Assembly: GCA_023389745.1 (NCBI GenBank)
Contig: JAEWED010000180.1
Span: 1-34,267 of the forward strand
Direction: 5' to 3'
From: Actinomycetes bacterium
Lineage (GTDB): Bacteria > Actinomycetota > Acidimicrobiia > Acidimicrobiales > Microtrichaceae
DNA: 34,267 bases
A model generated the notes under the pieces. It saw only the letters and a program-made list of their open reading frames with translations, was not told the DNA's origin and did no database searches. Both the position numbers and the translations under genes were made by a program. Numbering within the stretch: position 1 is the first letter of the stretch; every line of letters begins with the position of its first letter. This document shows, piece after piece, positions 18,349 through 25,550 of this stretch.

Positions 18349-18659
18349 GCCATCCGTCCCGGCGGGGCTCGTCGCTGCTCGAGGTGCTGGGGCGCCCGTG
18401 GGTCTACTGGTCGATCGGCGTGCTGGTGGTGGCGACGGTCCGGATCCAGCGGCAGGGAGCGAGCTGGTGGGTGGCCGCCGGCATCGGTCTCGGCGCAGCG
18501 GCCGTGGTGGGCGTGGTGCTGCGCTCGGCGCGTCGGGTCGAACTCGGGCGCCTGCGATCGAACCGGGCCGTTCGGTCCGTGCTCGCGCACTTCCGTGGCG
18601 ACCGGGACGACTCCCCGGGGATCGCAGAGGCTCAGGGCGACGACACCGATGGTGACTGA
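18345..18659 (+). CDS. Small membrane protein, unknown function
   Basis: A 104-residue protein starting at GTG 18345, 4 nt inside the end of the lipoprotein hydrolase gene; the shared AAGGAG lies too close to be a normal ribosome binding site, so translational coupling is likely. Two hydrophobic spans are seen (VYWSIGVLVVATVRI at about 18-32; WWVAAGIGLGAAAVVGVVL at about 38-56), followed by a basic segment and an acidic tail (GDRDDSPGIAEAQGDDTDGD). I recognise no family. It may partner with the lipoprotein at the membrane. Confidence 0.65.
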   Translation: MSHPSRRGSSLLEVLGRPWVYWSIGVLVVATVRIQRQGASWWVAAGIGLGAAAVVGVVLRSARRVELGRLRSNRAVRSVLAHFRGDRDDSPGIAEAQGDDTDGD

Positions 18660-18680
18660 GCCAGAGGCCCATCCTGTCAG

Positions 18681-18708
18681 CTCGGATCTGACGTGGGTCA
18701 GATCCGAG
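18681..18708. terminator. Bidirectional hairpin terminator
   Basis: A perfect 12-bp stem (CTCGGATCTGAC at 18681-18692 with its complement at 18697-18708) and a GTGG loop. It lies exactly between two convergent genes whose stops are at 18659 and 18712, so it can serve both. It has no flanking T or A runs. Confidence 0.85.
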
Positions 18709-18711
18709 GGA

Positions 18712-18930
18712 TCAGGTGGGGGCCGAACCGACGAGGATCGCGAGGAGCGCGAGGATGGCCACGACGCCGACCTGGAACGTGGCCGCGTGGCGACCCAGGC
18801 AGACGAGTCCGCCCATGTCCGGCTGGTTGATGTCGCTGCAGTCGATCCCGCCGAGCTCGCACCCGCTCGCCACGACCGCGACAGCGATCAACACGGCCAC
18901 CAACGCCACGTGCTTCCTGTGCAGATTCAT
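18712..18930 (-). CDS. Small lipoprotein with C-terminal membrane segment
   Basis: A 72-residue protein. The N-terminus MNLHRKHVALVAVLIAVAVV runs into a lipobox VASGC (Cys24), giving a predicted mature lipoprotein of about 49 residues. The mature part has two more Cys (IDCSDINQ and GLVCLGR), which may form a disulphide, and ends in a hydrophobic helix (FQVGVVAILALLAILVG). ATG 18930 is favoured by the strong GGGGGAGATC before it; a longer reading to 18963 has no such site. A -10-like TAGAGT (18999-19004, minus) would give a leader of about 60 nt. The function is unknown. Confidence 0.65.
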   Translation of the reverse strand: MNLHRKHVALVAVLIAVAVVASGCELGGIDCSDINQPDMGGLVCLGRHAATFQVGVVAILALLAILVGSAPT

Positions 18931-19128
18931 GATCTCCCCCTCGCCGCCGAGCGTCGCACCCACCCCTTGGCAGTGTTTCCCGCCGGTCTCCGGAGGTCAC
19001 TCTAGGCACAGCGTCCTGGCCTGTGACCGGTGAAGGCCGGGAGCGGGCTGGTCCCGGGGCGCTGCGGTCGCCGTACCGTCGCAAGGGCAGTCCCCCCTGG
19101 TGGTCGGCCGGGGTGCCACGATGAGCCC

Positions 19129-19698
19129 GTGGGTGACGCTGACGGAACCGAGCATGTGGACCGGTATCTCTGCGGCGTGCCGGAACCACAGCGCTCGACG
19201 CTCGGTCGACTCAGGTCCGGCCTGCTGCGGCTCCTGCCGCACGCGCAGGAGTCGATCAGGTACGGCGTGCCCGCGCTGACCCTGCAGGGCAAGGCGGTCG
19301 CCGGGTACGCGTCGTTCGCCGACCACTGCGGTTACTACCCGATGAGCGGCGACGTGATCGCCGCCGCCGGCGACGCGGTCGCCGGGTACGAGGTGTCGAA
19401 GGGCGGACTGCAGTTCCCGGTGGACCGGCCGCTGCCGATGACGGTCGTCCGTCGACTGGTCATGCTCCGGCTGGCCGAGCTCGCCGCGGTGTCCGACGGC
19501 GTCCGCTACGAGTTCTTCGCCGACGGTCAGCTCAAGGCGACCGGGCGGATGAAGGACGGCGAGCTCGACGGCTCGTGGAAGTGGTATCGGAAGGACGGCT
19601 CGCTCCTGCGGACCGGGCGTTTCGCACGGGGTGAGCAGGTCGGTCGATGGGCGACCTACGACCGCGACGGCCAGGTGAGCCGGGTCACCCGGTTCTGA
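19129..19698 (+). CDS. DUF1801-like protein with MORN-type C-terminus
   Basis: A 189-residue soluble protein of two parts. Residues 8-120 look like the DUF1801/YdhG fold: VDRYLCGVPEPQRSTLGRL, HAQESIRYGVPALTLQGKAV and CGYYPMSGDVI. Residues 125-189 look like MORN or YwqK-type repeats (FFADGQLKATGRMKDGELDG; SWKWYRKDGSLLRTGRF; GRWATYDRDGQ). The joining of these two units in one protein is unusual to my knowledge. The GTG start is chosen for its frame with the DUF1801 start; a CACGAT lies 6 nt upstream and could act as a -10, but it lacks the usual T. Function unknown. Confidence 0.75.
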   Translation: MGDADGTEHVDRYLCGVPEPQRSTLGRLRSGLLRLLPHAQESIRYGVPALTLQGKAVAGYASFADHCGYYPMSGDVIAAAGDAVAGYEVSKGGLQFPVDRPLPMTVVRRLVMLRLAELAAVSDGVRYEFFADGQLKATGRMKDGELDGSWKWYRKDGSLLRTGRFARGEQVGRWATYDRDGQVSRVTRF

Positions 19699-19746
19699 GC
19701 GTCGGCGCCGCCGACGAGATCCGGTGGCGACTGACATACTCACGGG

Positions 19747-21447
19747 ATGGCGCACGACCTGGTCATCACCGGCGGCACGATCATCGACGGCACGGGGGCA
19801 CCGGCCGTCGCAGGCGACATCGGCATCGACGGCGACCGGATCACCGCCGTCGGTGACGTCAGCACCGCCGGCGCCGGAAAGGTCATCGATGCCGACGGCC
19901 GGCTCGTCACCCCCGGCTTCGTCGACCTGCACTCGCACCTGGACGCACAGGTCGGCTGGGACCCGACCATGTCGTCGTCGTGCTGGCACGGTGTCACCTC
20001 GGTCGTCATGGGTAACTGCGGCATGACCTTCGCCCCCGTCCAGCCCGGCTCGTCCGAGCTGCTCGCGACGGCGATGGAGTCGGTCGAGGACATCCCCGCG
20101 ACCTGCATCCTCGACGGCCTCCCTTGGGACTGGGAGAGCTACGGCGAATACCTCGACGTCGTCGACGGCTTCCCCAAGGGCATCAACGCGGGCGGCTACG
20201 TCGGCGACGTCGCGGTGCGCCTCTACGTGGCCGGCGACGCCGCGTGCGAACCGGACTTCGTGGCGACCGACGACCAGCTCTCGGCGATGGCCGACCAGGT
20301 GGCCGAGGCGATCACCTCCGGCGCGTTCGGCTACTCGATCTCGCGCAGCCTGGTGCACCGCGTGCCGGACGGCCGCAACGTGCCGGGCACCTGGGTCGAC
20401 CCCGCCGAGTTCTTCCGCACCGCCGCGCCGCTGCGCGAGCTCGGACGGGGCGTGCTCGAGTGCGCGCCCCGCTACAACATCGAGAACGCTCCGGGGAACC
20501 GGGTCGACGAAGAGGTCGGGTGGATCGCCGAGATCAGCCGCGTGCTCGGCCGTCCGTTCAGCTTCAACCTGCAGCAGGTCCGCTCGCTCGACGACCACTA
20601 CCGGCGGGTCCTCGACCTCTGCGTCCGGGCCAACGCGGCCGGGTCGCAGCTGCGGCCGCAGATCACGCCGCGCAACGTCGGGGTGCTCTTCAGCTTCGCG
20701 GCGAACACGCTCGTCGACGACCTGCCGTCGTTCCAGGCGCTGCGTCCGCTCGACCTCGCCGGGCGCCTCGCCGGCATCCGCGACCCGGAGATCCGTGCCC
20801 GCCTCGTCGAGGAGGGCCGCGACAAGCCGACCGGCTCGTTCGAGATCATGTACCTCATGCCGGCCGGTGAGCCGACCGCTCGCTACGTGTACACCGAAGC
20901 CGATTCGATCGCCGGGATCGCTCGTCGCATGGGCGTGTCCCCGGTCGAGGCGTACCTCGACGAGATGGACGCCTCGGACGGCCGATCGATCGTCAACTGG
21001 CCGGTCATGAACGAGCGTGAAGAGGCCATCGAGGAGATGATCACCTCGCCGGTGTCGATCATGGGCCTGGCCGACGCCGGTGCCCACGCCACCCAGATCA
21101 TGGACGCCTCGCAGCCGACGTACTTCCTGGCGCACTGGGTCCGCGACCGCGGCCTGCTCAGCCTGGAAGAAGGCGTCCGCCGGCTGACGTCGGACACCGC
21201 GTCCTTCATCGGCTACCGCGACCGAGGGGTGCTGCGCGAGGGCGCCTTCGCCGACGTGAACGTCATCGACCTGGACGCGCTGGCGCTCGACCTTCCCGAG
21301 ATCGTGCACGACTTCCCGGGTGGCGCACCCCGCTTCGTGCAGCGTGCGAGCGGCATCGACCACACCATCGTGAACGGCCGTCCGTTCATGGAGTCCGGGG
21401 AGCACACCGGCGAGCTCGCCGGCCGCCTGCTGCGCAGCACCGACTGA
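19747..21447 (+). CDS. N-acyl-D-amino-acid deacylase-like amidohydrolase
   Basis: Metal-dependent amidohydrolase of the D-aminoacylase group, which removes acyl groups from N-acyl-D-amino acids or related amides. The 566-residue protein shows VITGGTIIDGTGAPAVAGDI at the start, the metal motif VDLHSHLDAQVGWDP (His62, His64), and MGNCGMTFAP with Cys91, a ligand typical of D-aminoacylases. Later it has GAFGYSISRSL, the GLADAGAHATQ segment with the usual Asp, and a C-terminal strand SGIDHTIVNGRPFMESGE (typically xxVxxTIVNGxxxxxxGE). The exact substrate is unknown; broad-specificity relatives often sit in catabolic clusters. CATACT (19735-19740), 6 nt before the ATG, may be a leaderless -10. Confidence 0.88.
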   Translation: MAHDLVITGGTIIDGTGAPAVAGDIGIDGDRITAVGDVSTAGAGKVIDADGRLVTPGFVDLHSHLDAQVGWDPTMSSSCWHGVTSVVMGNCGMTFAPVQPGSSELLATAMESVEDIPATCILDGLPWDWESYGEYLDVVDGFPKGINAGGYVGDVAVRLYVAGDAACEPDFVATDDQLSAMADQVAEAITSGAFGYSISRSLVHRVPDGRNVPGTWVDPAEFFRTAAPLRELGRGVLECAPRYNIENAPGNRVDEEVGWIAEISRVLGRPFSFNLQQVRSLDDHYRRVLDLCVRANAAGSQLRPQITPRNVGVLFSFAANTLVDDLPSFQALRPLDLAGRLAGIRDPEIRARLVEEGRDKPTGSFEIMYLMPAGEPTARYVYTEADSIAGIARRMGVSPVEAYLDEMDASDGRSIVNWPVMNEREEAIEEMITSPVSIMGLADAGAHATQIMDASQPTYFLAHWVRDRGLLSLEEGVRRLTSDTASFIGYRDRGVLREGAFADVNVIDLDALALDLPEIVHDFPGGAPRFVQRASGIDHTIVNGRPFMESGEHTGELAGRLLRSTD

Positions 21448-21489
21448 CCGGCGCTGCTCACCGACTCACGGGCGGTTGCGCCCGGTGGC

Positions 21490-21807
21490 TCAGTCGAGGG
21501 CTGGTGCGGTCTCGAGGCGTGCGGCCTGGAGGCGGAGTGCGACACCGGCAGCGGCGAGCACACCGGCGGGCAGCAACGCGCTGGCGAGGGTCGACGACGC
21601 CTGGGCCAGGACCAGCGGCCACTGGTCGCTGTAGAAGCCGCCGGGCTCGACGCTGGTCCAGACCGTGGCGACGAGGCCGACGACGCCGGCTCCGAGCGCG
21701 ACCGCAGCGCCGATCAACAGCCACGTCGAGACCCTGCGGGACAATTCGATCGCAGCGACCGTCCGGGTCGCCCAGCTGTCCGCCTGCATGTCGTCGATGT
21801 CGGTCAT
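21490..21807 (-). CDS. Small two-helix membrane protein, unknown function
   Basis: A 105-residue protein with a cytoplasmic-type N-terminus (MTDIDDMQADSWATRTVAAI) and two hydrophobic spans: about 29-52 (TWLLIGAAVALGAGVVGLVA) and about 72-93 (TLASALLPAGVLAAAGVALRL). The -10 box TAGGTT (21814-21819, minus) lies 6 nt before the ATG, so it is probably leaderless. It is divergent from the GH92 gene. No family recognised. Confidence 0.65.
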   Translation of the reverse strand: MTDIDDMQADSWATRTVAAIELSRRVSTWLLIGAAVALGAGVVGLVATVWTSVEPGGFYSDQWPLVLAQASSTLASALLPAGVLAAAGVALRLQAARLETAPALD

Positions 21808-21890
21808 CGGGCCAACCTATCGGCGCAGGGAGCCGGATCGTTGCTCCTGCACCAGGTCGAGCCGGTTCGATCCCGGCGAGCCCGCAACGG

Positions 21891-21936
21891 CTCACGACCA
21901 CGCTGAGTTCACGACCACGCTGAGTTCACGACCACG
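21891..21936 (+). repeat. Tandem 17-bp direct repeats upstream of GH92 gene
   Basis: Two complete and one partial unit of TTCACGACCACGCTGAG: 21891-21907 (first base C), 21908-21924, and 21925-21936 (12 matching bases). It lies between the divergent small membrane protein and the GH92 operon, about 25 bp upstream of the candidate -10 TACGGT (21962-21967). The position just above the promoter is where an activator site could be. Confidence 0.8.
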
Positions 21937-21961
21937 AAACGCTGCCGCCACATGCGCTCCG

Positions 21962-21975
21962 TACGGTCGGTCGTC
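21962..21975 (+). promoter_or_regulatory. -10 element of the GH92 leader ORF
   Basis: TACGGT (21962-21967) is followed by 8 nt and the ATG of the 11-codon ORF. The spacing is slightly longer than at the other leaderless genes (6-8 nt). No -35 is clear. Confidence 0.45.
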
Positions 21976-22011
21976 ATGGGGGCCACCACGCGCAGCGGTA
22001 GCCGGACGTGA
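21976..22011 (+). CDS. Eleven-codon leader ORF coupled to GH92
   Basis: ATG GGG GCC then nine more codons ends in TGA at 22009-22011; the peptide is MGATTRSGSRT. Its stop overlaps the GH92 start codon by the GTGA pattern, and the ATG sits 8 nt after the TACGGT box, so it would be the first codon of a leaderless message. Ribosomes finishing it are placed on the GH92 GTG, which has no usable ribosome binding site. No conserved sequence is known, so only conservation across relatives would show that it is translated for a purpose. Confidence 0.45.
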   Translation: MGATTRSGSRT

Positions 22012-24206
22012 TCGAGTCGGTCGATCCCTTCATCGGGACCGGGGTGACCGACCTGCGCGCACCCGACGGCCTGGCAGCGACCTGGTGGTGGCCCAAGCCG
22101 CAGGTCGGCAACACACATCCCGGCGCGACGAGCCCCTTCGGCATGGTCTCGGCCTGCGCCTACTCGGGTGCCTATCCGACCGGCTACGGCATGTACCGGA
22201 TGAGCACCGAAGGGGTGCCGCCCCGTCTGCACGACGACCTGCGGGCCTCGGGGTTCACGCACTTCCAGCAGTCGGGGACCGGCGCGATCCGCAAGTACTA
22301 CAACTACTTCCGCGTCACGCCGATGGTCGAGCCCCTCGACGCCCTCGACTCGCTCTGGGCGCTCGAGGACGAAGTGGCCGAGCCGGGCTACTACTCGGCG
22401 ACGATGTCGTCGGGCATCCGCGCCGAGCTCACCGTCGGGCCCAAGTCGGCGGTGCACCGCTACACCTTCCCGAGCCACGACGACGCCCGGGTCGTCGTCG
22501 ACCTGTCGCTCGGCGGCCTCGCCATCGAACACGGGCGGACCGTGCCGATGCGGGCGCGACTCGCGGTCGTCGCCCCGGGTGAGGCGCAGGGCGAGATCGT
22601 CGTCGAGGGCGTGCCGCTGTCGGTGCACATCGAGTGCGACGCCGCCCGGTGGCGCCAGATGCTGTTCTACGACCGTCGACTGATGGCGGGCGGCTCGAAG
22701 CTGGAGTTCGACTCGATCCGGCTGACGACGCTGCGCAGCTTCGGGCTCGTGCTGATCGGACCCACCGACGTCGGCGAGGAGATCGAGCTGCGCATGGGCT
22801 TCTCGCTGCGCGGCGTCGAGCAGGCGAAGGAGAACCTGCACCGCGACTGCGGCGCCGAGCTGCACTGCTTCGACACACGTCGGGCCGCGACCCAGGAGGC
22901 GTGGCGAGCGCAGCTGGACCGCATCGCGATCGAGACGTCGTCGAGCGAGCAGCGCACCGTCTTCGCGACGAGCCTCTACCACTCGCTCATCAAGCCCTGC
23001 TACGCCCCCGACGAGAGCCCGTTCTGGACCACGTCGAGGTCGTTCGTGTTCGACATCTCGACGATGTGGGACCTGTACAAGACGCAGCTGCCGCTGCTCA
23101 CGCTCGTCGCTCCCGACCGTGCCGTCGAGCTCGTCGCCGCACTGCTGTCGGTCAAGGAGGAGGAGGGCAACTTCCCGATCGGCTACCGCATGGCCCGGGG
23201 CACCGACCGGTTCTTCCGGCAGGGCAGCGCGCTCGCCCACACGTTCTTCGCGGATGTCTGCGAGCTCGGCCTTCCCGGGATCGACTGGGAGTACGTGCTG
23301 GTGCACCTGCACGACGACCTGCGCCGCAACTACGGCGAGGACTTCCTCGAGAAGGGCGTGGCCCACCCGATCACCCACACGCTGGATCTCGCCTACGGGT
23401 ACCACTGCACGGCTCGGGTCGCGCGCCACGTGGGTGACGCCGAGCTCGCCGACCACCTCGACGCCCTCGCCGACCAGTGGCGTCACGCGTTCGACGCCGG
23501 GACCGGACTGCTCGTCGACTCGACGTTCTACGAGGGCGGACGCTGGAACTACTCGTTCCGACTGCTCCACGACATGGCGTCACGCATCGAGCTCGCCGGC
23601 GGCGAGACGTCGTTCGTCGAGATGCTCGACCGGTTCTTCGGCTACGGCGCGGCCCCCGTCAAGCAGCTGGGTGAGCCGCCGTGGGGCGACTCGCTCGCCG
23701 CCGGCTACGCGCTCGACCGCTTCGAGGGCCTCAACAACGAGCCCGACATGGAGTCGCCCTGGGCGTACCACTACGCGGGGCGTCCGGACCGCACGACCGA
23801 GGTCGTGCATGCCGCGGTGCACCAGGCGTTCGGCCCCGGTCGTGGCGGCCTGCCCGGCAACGACGACTCCGGCGGGCTGAGCTCGTGGTACGTCTGGGCG
23901 ACCCTCGGCCTGTTCCCGGTCGCCGGCCAGGGCCTGTTCCTGGTCAACGCACCGGCCGTCGACCGGTCCCGCATCCGCGTCGCCGGCGGCGACCTGGTGA
24001 TCGAGGCCGAGGGCCGCGACGGCTCGCCCGGCGCCGGCCCCCAGTACGTCCGGTCGGTGTCGCTCGACGGTGAGCCCCTGGAGCACAGCTGGCTGACGAG
24101 CCGCCAGGTGCACCGACCGGGTCGGCTCGTGGTGCACCTCGGCGCCGAGCCGTCCGACTGGGGCACCCGTTCACGCCCTCCGTCGACCCCGTCCTCGCGC
24201 CGATGA
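22008..24206 (+). CDS. GH92 family glycoside hydrolase (alpha-mannosidase-like)
   Basis: GH92 enzymes are calcium-dependent exo-alpha-mannosidases (1,2-, 1,3-, 1,6- or phosphate-linked). The 732-residue protein shows VDPFIGTG at the N-terminus, GNTHPGATSPFGMVS, HFQQSGTGAI, SRSFVFDISTMWDLYKTQLP, and the family hallmark GLPGNDDSGGLSSWYVWA, which holds the predicted catalytic Asp pair. The start is fixed at GTG 22008 because an in-frame TAG lies at 21999-22001, and the protein begins directly with the catalytic fold. There is therefore no signal peptide, although most GH92 enzymes are exported. Its end is followed after 49 bp by a glycosyltransferase with its own ribosome binding site. An intracellular alpha-mannoside is the suggested substrate (inference). 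Confidence 0.92.
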   Translation: MIESVDPFIGTGVTDLRAPDGLAATWWWPKPQVGNTHPGATSPFGMVSACAYSGAYPTGYGMYRMSTEGVPPRLHDDLRASGFTHFQQSGTGAIRKYYNYFRVTPMVEPLDALDSLWALEDEVAEPGYYSATMSSGIRAELTVGPKSAVHRYTFPSHDDARVVVDLSLGGLAIEHGRTVPMRARLAVVAPGEAQGEIVVEGVPLSVHIECDAARWRQMLFYDRRLMAGGSKLEFDSIRLTTLRSFGLVLIGPTDVGEEIELRMGFSLRGVEQAKENLHRDCGAELHCFDTRRAATQEAWRAQLDRIAIETSSSEQRTVFATSLYHSLIKPCYAPDESPFWTTSRSFVFDISTMWDLYKTQLPLLTLVAPDRAVELVAALLSVKEEEGNFPIGYRMARGTDRFFRQGSALAHTFFADVCELGLPGIDWEYVLVHLHDDLRRNYGEDFLEKGVAHPITHTLDLAYGYHCTARVARHVGDAELADHLDALADQWRHAFDAGTGLLVDSTFYEGGRWNYSFRLLHDMASRIELAGGETSFVEMLDRFFGYGAAPVKQLGEPPWGDSLAAGYALDRFEGLNNEPDMESPWAYHYAGRPDRTTEVVHAAVHQAFGPGRGGLPGNDDSGGLSSWYVWATLGLFPVAGQGLFLVNAPAVDRSRIRVAGGDLVIEAEGRDGSPGAGPQYVRSVSLDGEPLEHSWLTSRQVHRPGRLVVHLGAEPSDWGTRSRPPSTPSSRR

Positions 24207-24255
24207 CCCGTCCGTCCCGCCCGCAGTGCCTGCCCGACCCGAAGGAGCTCCGCCG

Positions 24256-25527
24256 ATGATCGACCCGTTGCCCAACCGCCGACTCGTGATCGTCGTCCGC
24301 GCCGATCCGGTCATCTGCGGCCACTCGGGCGAGGCGCGCAACCTGGCCGAGGCGGCGCTGCAGCGCGGCTTCGACGACGTGCGCATCGTGACGTGGCCGA
24401 TCGAGGCGCTCGGCGCACTGCCGCTGAAGCCGCTGACCTCGGTCCTGCCCTACAGCCCCGGCATCGTCGTGGAGCGCCCCGAGCCGGTGGGCGACTACAA
24501 GGTGCCCGACGGCCGCTTCACGGGCGGGATGGTGGGCCGCCTCGTCGAGCTCTTCACCGACGGGGTGCCGACGGTGTGCGTCGCGCTCTACCTGACCCCG
24601 CACGCGAGCGTCGTGGCCGAGGCGCTCGAGGTCTGTCGCTCGATCGGCATCGACCCGCCGGTCACGACGATCGCCGAGGCGGTCGGGTCCGACATCACCA
24701 ACGTCGTGCGGTCCTGCGTCGAGGACGGTCGCTTCGGCGCCGCGGCGCACACGTTCGCGTCCTTCCTCGCCCACGACCACTGCGTGGCCGTGTCGGAGTA
24801 CACCAGGGACTGCATCGTCGCGGCAGCCGACGAGGTCGACGCCCGGTGGGGCACCACGTTCGGCGAGCAGTGCCGCACCCGCGTCGGCATCTCGTACCCG
24901 GCGATCGACTGCCACGGCTCGCTCGTCGACGACCGGAGTGTCGCCGCCGCGCTCGCCCGACGCGGTCTCGAACGTGACCGGTACGTGCTCTTCCTGTCCA
25001 GGCTCAGCCCCGAGAAGGGCGTCGACGACCTGATCGACGGCTACGCCCGCTCGGCGGCGAGTGACGTGGTGCCGCTCGTCGTCGCCGGTGCCGGACCATC
25101 CCTCGGTGCCCTGCGCGAACGCGCCGCGAGCTCCCGGGTCGCGGACCGCATCGTGTTCCTCGACGATGTGGACGACGCCGAGAAGTGGGCGCTGATGGCG
25201 GGCTGCGCGACCTTCGTGCTCCCGAGCAAGGCCACCCCGGCGTTCGTCGAGACCTTCGGGATCGCGCTCGTCGAGAAGATGCTCGCCGGCGGCGGCACGA
25301 TCATCACCACCGCCACCGGCGGCATCCCCGAGGCCGTCGGACCGCACGCCACCACGATCCCCGTCGGCTCACCCGCGGCGATCGCCGCGGCGATCGACCA
25401 GGAGGTGCTGGCCACGGGGCCCGGCGAACGAGCCGCCCGTGCGGCCGAGGCCCGGTCCTACGCGATGCGCTTCGACCGCCTGCACGTGTTCGACCGCCTG
25501 CTCGAGCGGACCCTCGTGCGCGGCTGA
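24256..25527 (+). CDS. Glycosyltransferase, GT4 family
   Basis: GT4 retaining glycosyltransferases move a sugar from a nucleotide-sugar or phospho-sugar donor to an acceptor. The 423-residue protein has a GT-B fold: N-terminal LVIVVRADPVICGHSGEARN (Gly-rich loop), C-terminal YVLFLSRLSPEKGVDDLIDG, then LVVAGAGPSLG, and FVETFGIALVEKMLAGG, whose E-x7-E contacts the donor. AAGGAG lies at 24242-24247, 8 nt before ATG 24256. It follows the GH92 gene closely and is probably co-transcribed. Together they suggest making and trimming of a cytoplasmic glycoside. The identity of the sugar cannot be read. Confidence 0.9.
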   Translation: MIDPLPNRRLVIVVRADPVICGHSGEARNLAEAALQRGFDDVRIVTWPIEALGALPLKPLTSVLPYSPGIVVERPEPVGDYKVPDGRFTGGMVGRLVELFTDGVPTVCVALYLTPHASVVAEALEVCRSIGIDPPVTTIAEAVGSDITNVVRSCVEDGRFGAAAHTFASFLAHDHCVAVSEYTRDCIVAAADEVDARWGTTFGEQCRTRVGISYPAIDCHGSLVDDRSVAAALARRGLERDRYVLFLSRLSPEKGVDDLIDGYARSAASDVVPLVVAGAGPSLGALRERAASSRVADRIVFLDDVDDAEKWALMAGCATFVLPSKATPAFVETFGIALVEKMLAGGGTIITTATGGIPEAVGPHATTIPVGSPAAIAAAIDQEVLATGPGERAARAAEARSYAMRFDRLHVFDRLLERTLVRG

Positions 25528-25550
25528 GGAGCGTTCTCGATCCGGGGTGG

